From the NCBI GenBank assembly GCA_964610115.1, contig CAZSUW010000098.1, positions 1 through 6,064 of the forward strand: a stretch of DNA of 6,064 bases. The letters run 5' to 3'. The notes beneath the pieces were generated by a model. The model had not been told where the DNA came from and ran no database searches. It was given only the letters and a program-made list of their open reading frames with translations. The translations under genes and the position numbers were made by a program. Positions 5,880 through 6,064 of this stretch are shown here, piece by piece. Source of the DNA: Litorimonas sp964610115 (GTDB taxonomy: Bacteria; Pseudomonadota; Alphaproteobacteria; Caulobacterales; Maricaulaceae). Position 1 is the first letter of the stretch. Every line of letters starts with the position of its first letter.

Positions 5880-6064
5880 ATGACCAAATCAAAATCCAAA
5901 CCCAAACGCCAATTCATCAGCCTGTCAGAGGGCGAAAAGACCTACGCTATGAGCCGCGCCGTCGTGCAAGGCGATTGGTGCTTCGTGTCCGGCACGGTCG
6001 GCTATGATTACAAGACGGGCGATCTGCCCGAAGATGTCGCGCAACAGGCCATGAACACATTCGC
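5880..6064 (+). CDS. RidA (YjgF/UK114) family protein, 3' end outside the window
   Basis: Sixty-one complete codons are present before the window ends. After a basic lead (MTKSKSKPKRQ) comes RAVVQGDWCFVSGTVGYD, then TGDLPEDVAQQAMNTF. This is the N-terminal half of the RidA fold, where the strand (V/F)SG-T-x-G and the helix with P-x-D-V-x-x-Q are conserved. RidA proteins hydrolyse reactive enamine/imine intermediates made by PLP enzymes, but many subfamilies differ. The Arg that marks active RidA members lies beyond the window, so activity cannot be judged. A good ribosome binding site precedes the ATG. A repeat pair separates it from the sufB cluster, so whether it belongs to the same transcript is unclear. 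Confidence 0.85.
   Translation, partial: MTKSKSKPKRQFISLSEGEKTYAMSRAVVQGDWCFVSGTVGYDYKTGDLPEDVAQQAMNTF

Noticed and set aside
5676..5883. Two short open frames, one on each strand, across 5676-5883 with PAFIAG and PAINAG motifs
   Set aside because: The motifs are just the translated hairpin arms of the inverted repeat; there is no ribosome binding site or family resemblance.

Overview
The window looks like a chromosomal segment of an alphaproteobacterium. It is GC-rich, its genes are tightly packed, and the gene families and their order (tyrS/anmK divergent; IscR-type regulator, cysteine desulfurase and sufB together) fit that class. A marine, Maricaulales/Hyphomonadales-like lineage is a guess from overall similarity and is not proven here.

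Layout. Positions 1-47 hold the N-terminus of tyrosyl-tRNA synthetase on the minus strand. It diverges across a 44-base gap from anmK (92-1168, plus), a cell-wall recycling kinase. A GC-rich hairpin (1174-1201) separates anmK from a convergent alpha/beta hydrolase (1229-1912, minus) whose nucleophile position holds Asn instead of Ser. The 186-base divergent gap 1913-2098 carries a dyad closely resembling an IscR type 1 operator, overlapping a -35-like TTGACT. Downstream runs a tightly coupled plus-strand operon: an IscR-type Rrf2 regulator (2099-2539), a group I cysteine desulfurase (2539-3651), sufB (3654-5156) and a membrane-anchored protein of unknown function (5156-5731). A 148-base gap follows. 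It contains a perfect 23-base inverted repeat, each arm of which is itself a hairpin. The start of a RidA-family gene (from 5880) runs off the window.

How the genes work together. The desulfurase would supply persulfide sulfur to the SufB scaffold for Fe-S cluster assembly. The regulator, with its Cys3His cluster-ligand pattern, would sense cluster status and probably feed back on the operator at 1981-2005. SufC and SufD are not in the window; they may lie further downstream, beyond the unknown protein and the RidA gene. No mobile element with a transposase, CRISPR array, tRNA or rRNA is visible. Apart from the unknown membrane protein, the repeat pair and the altered hydrolase, the content is ordinary housekeeping.
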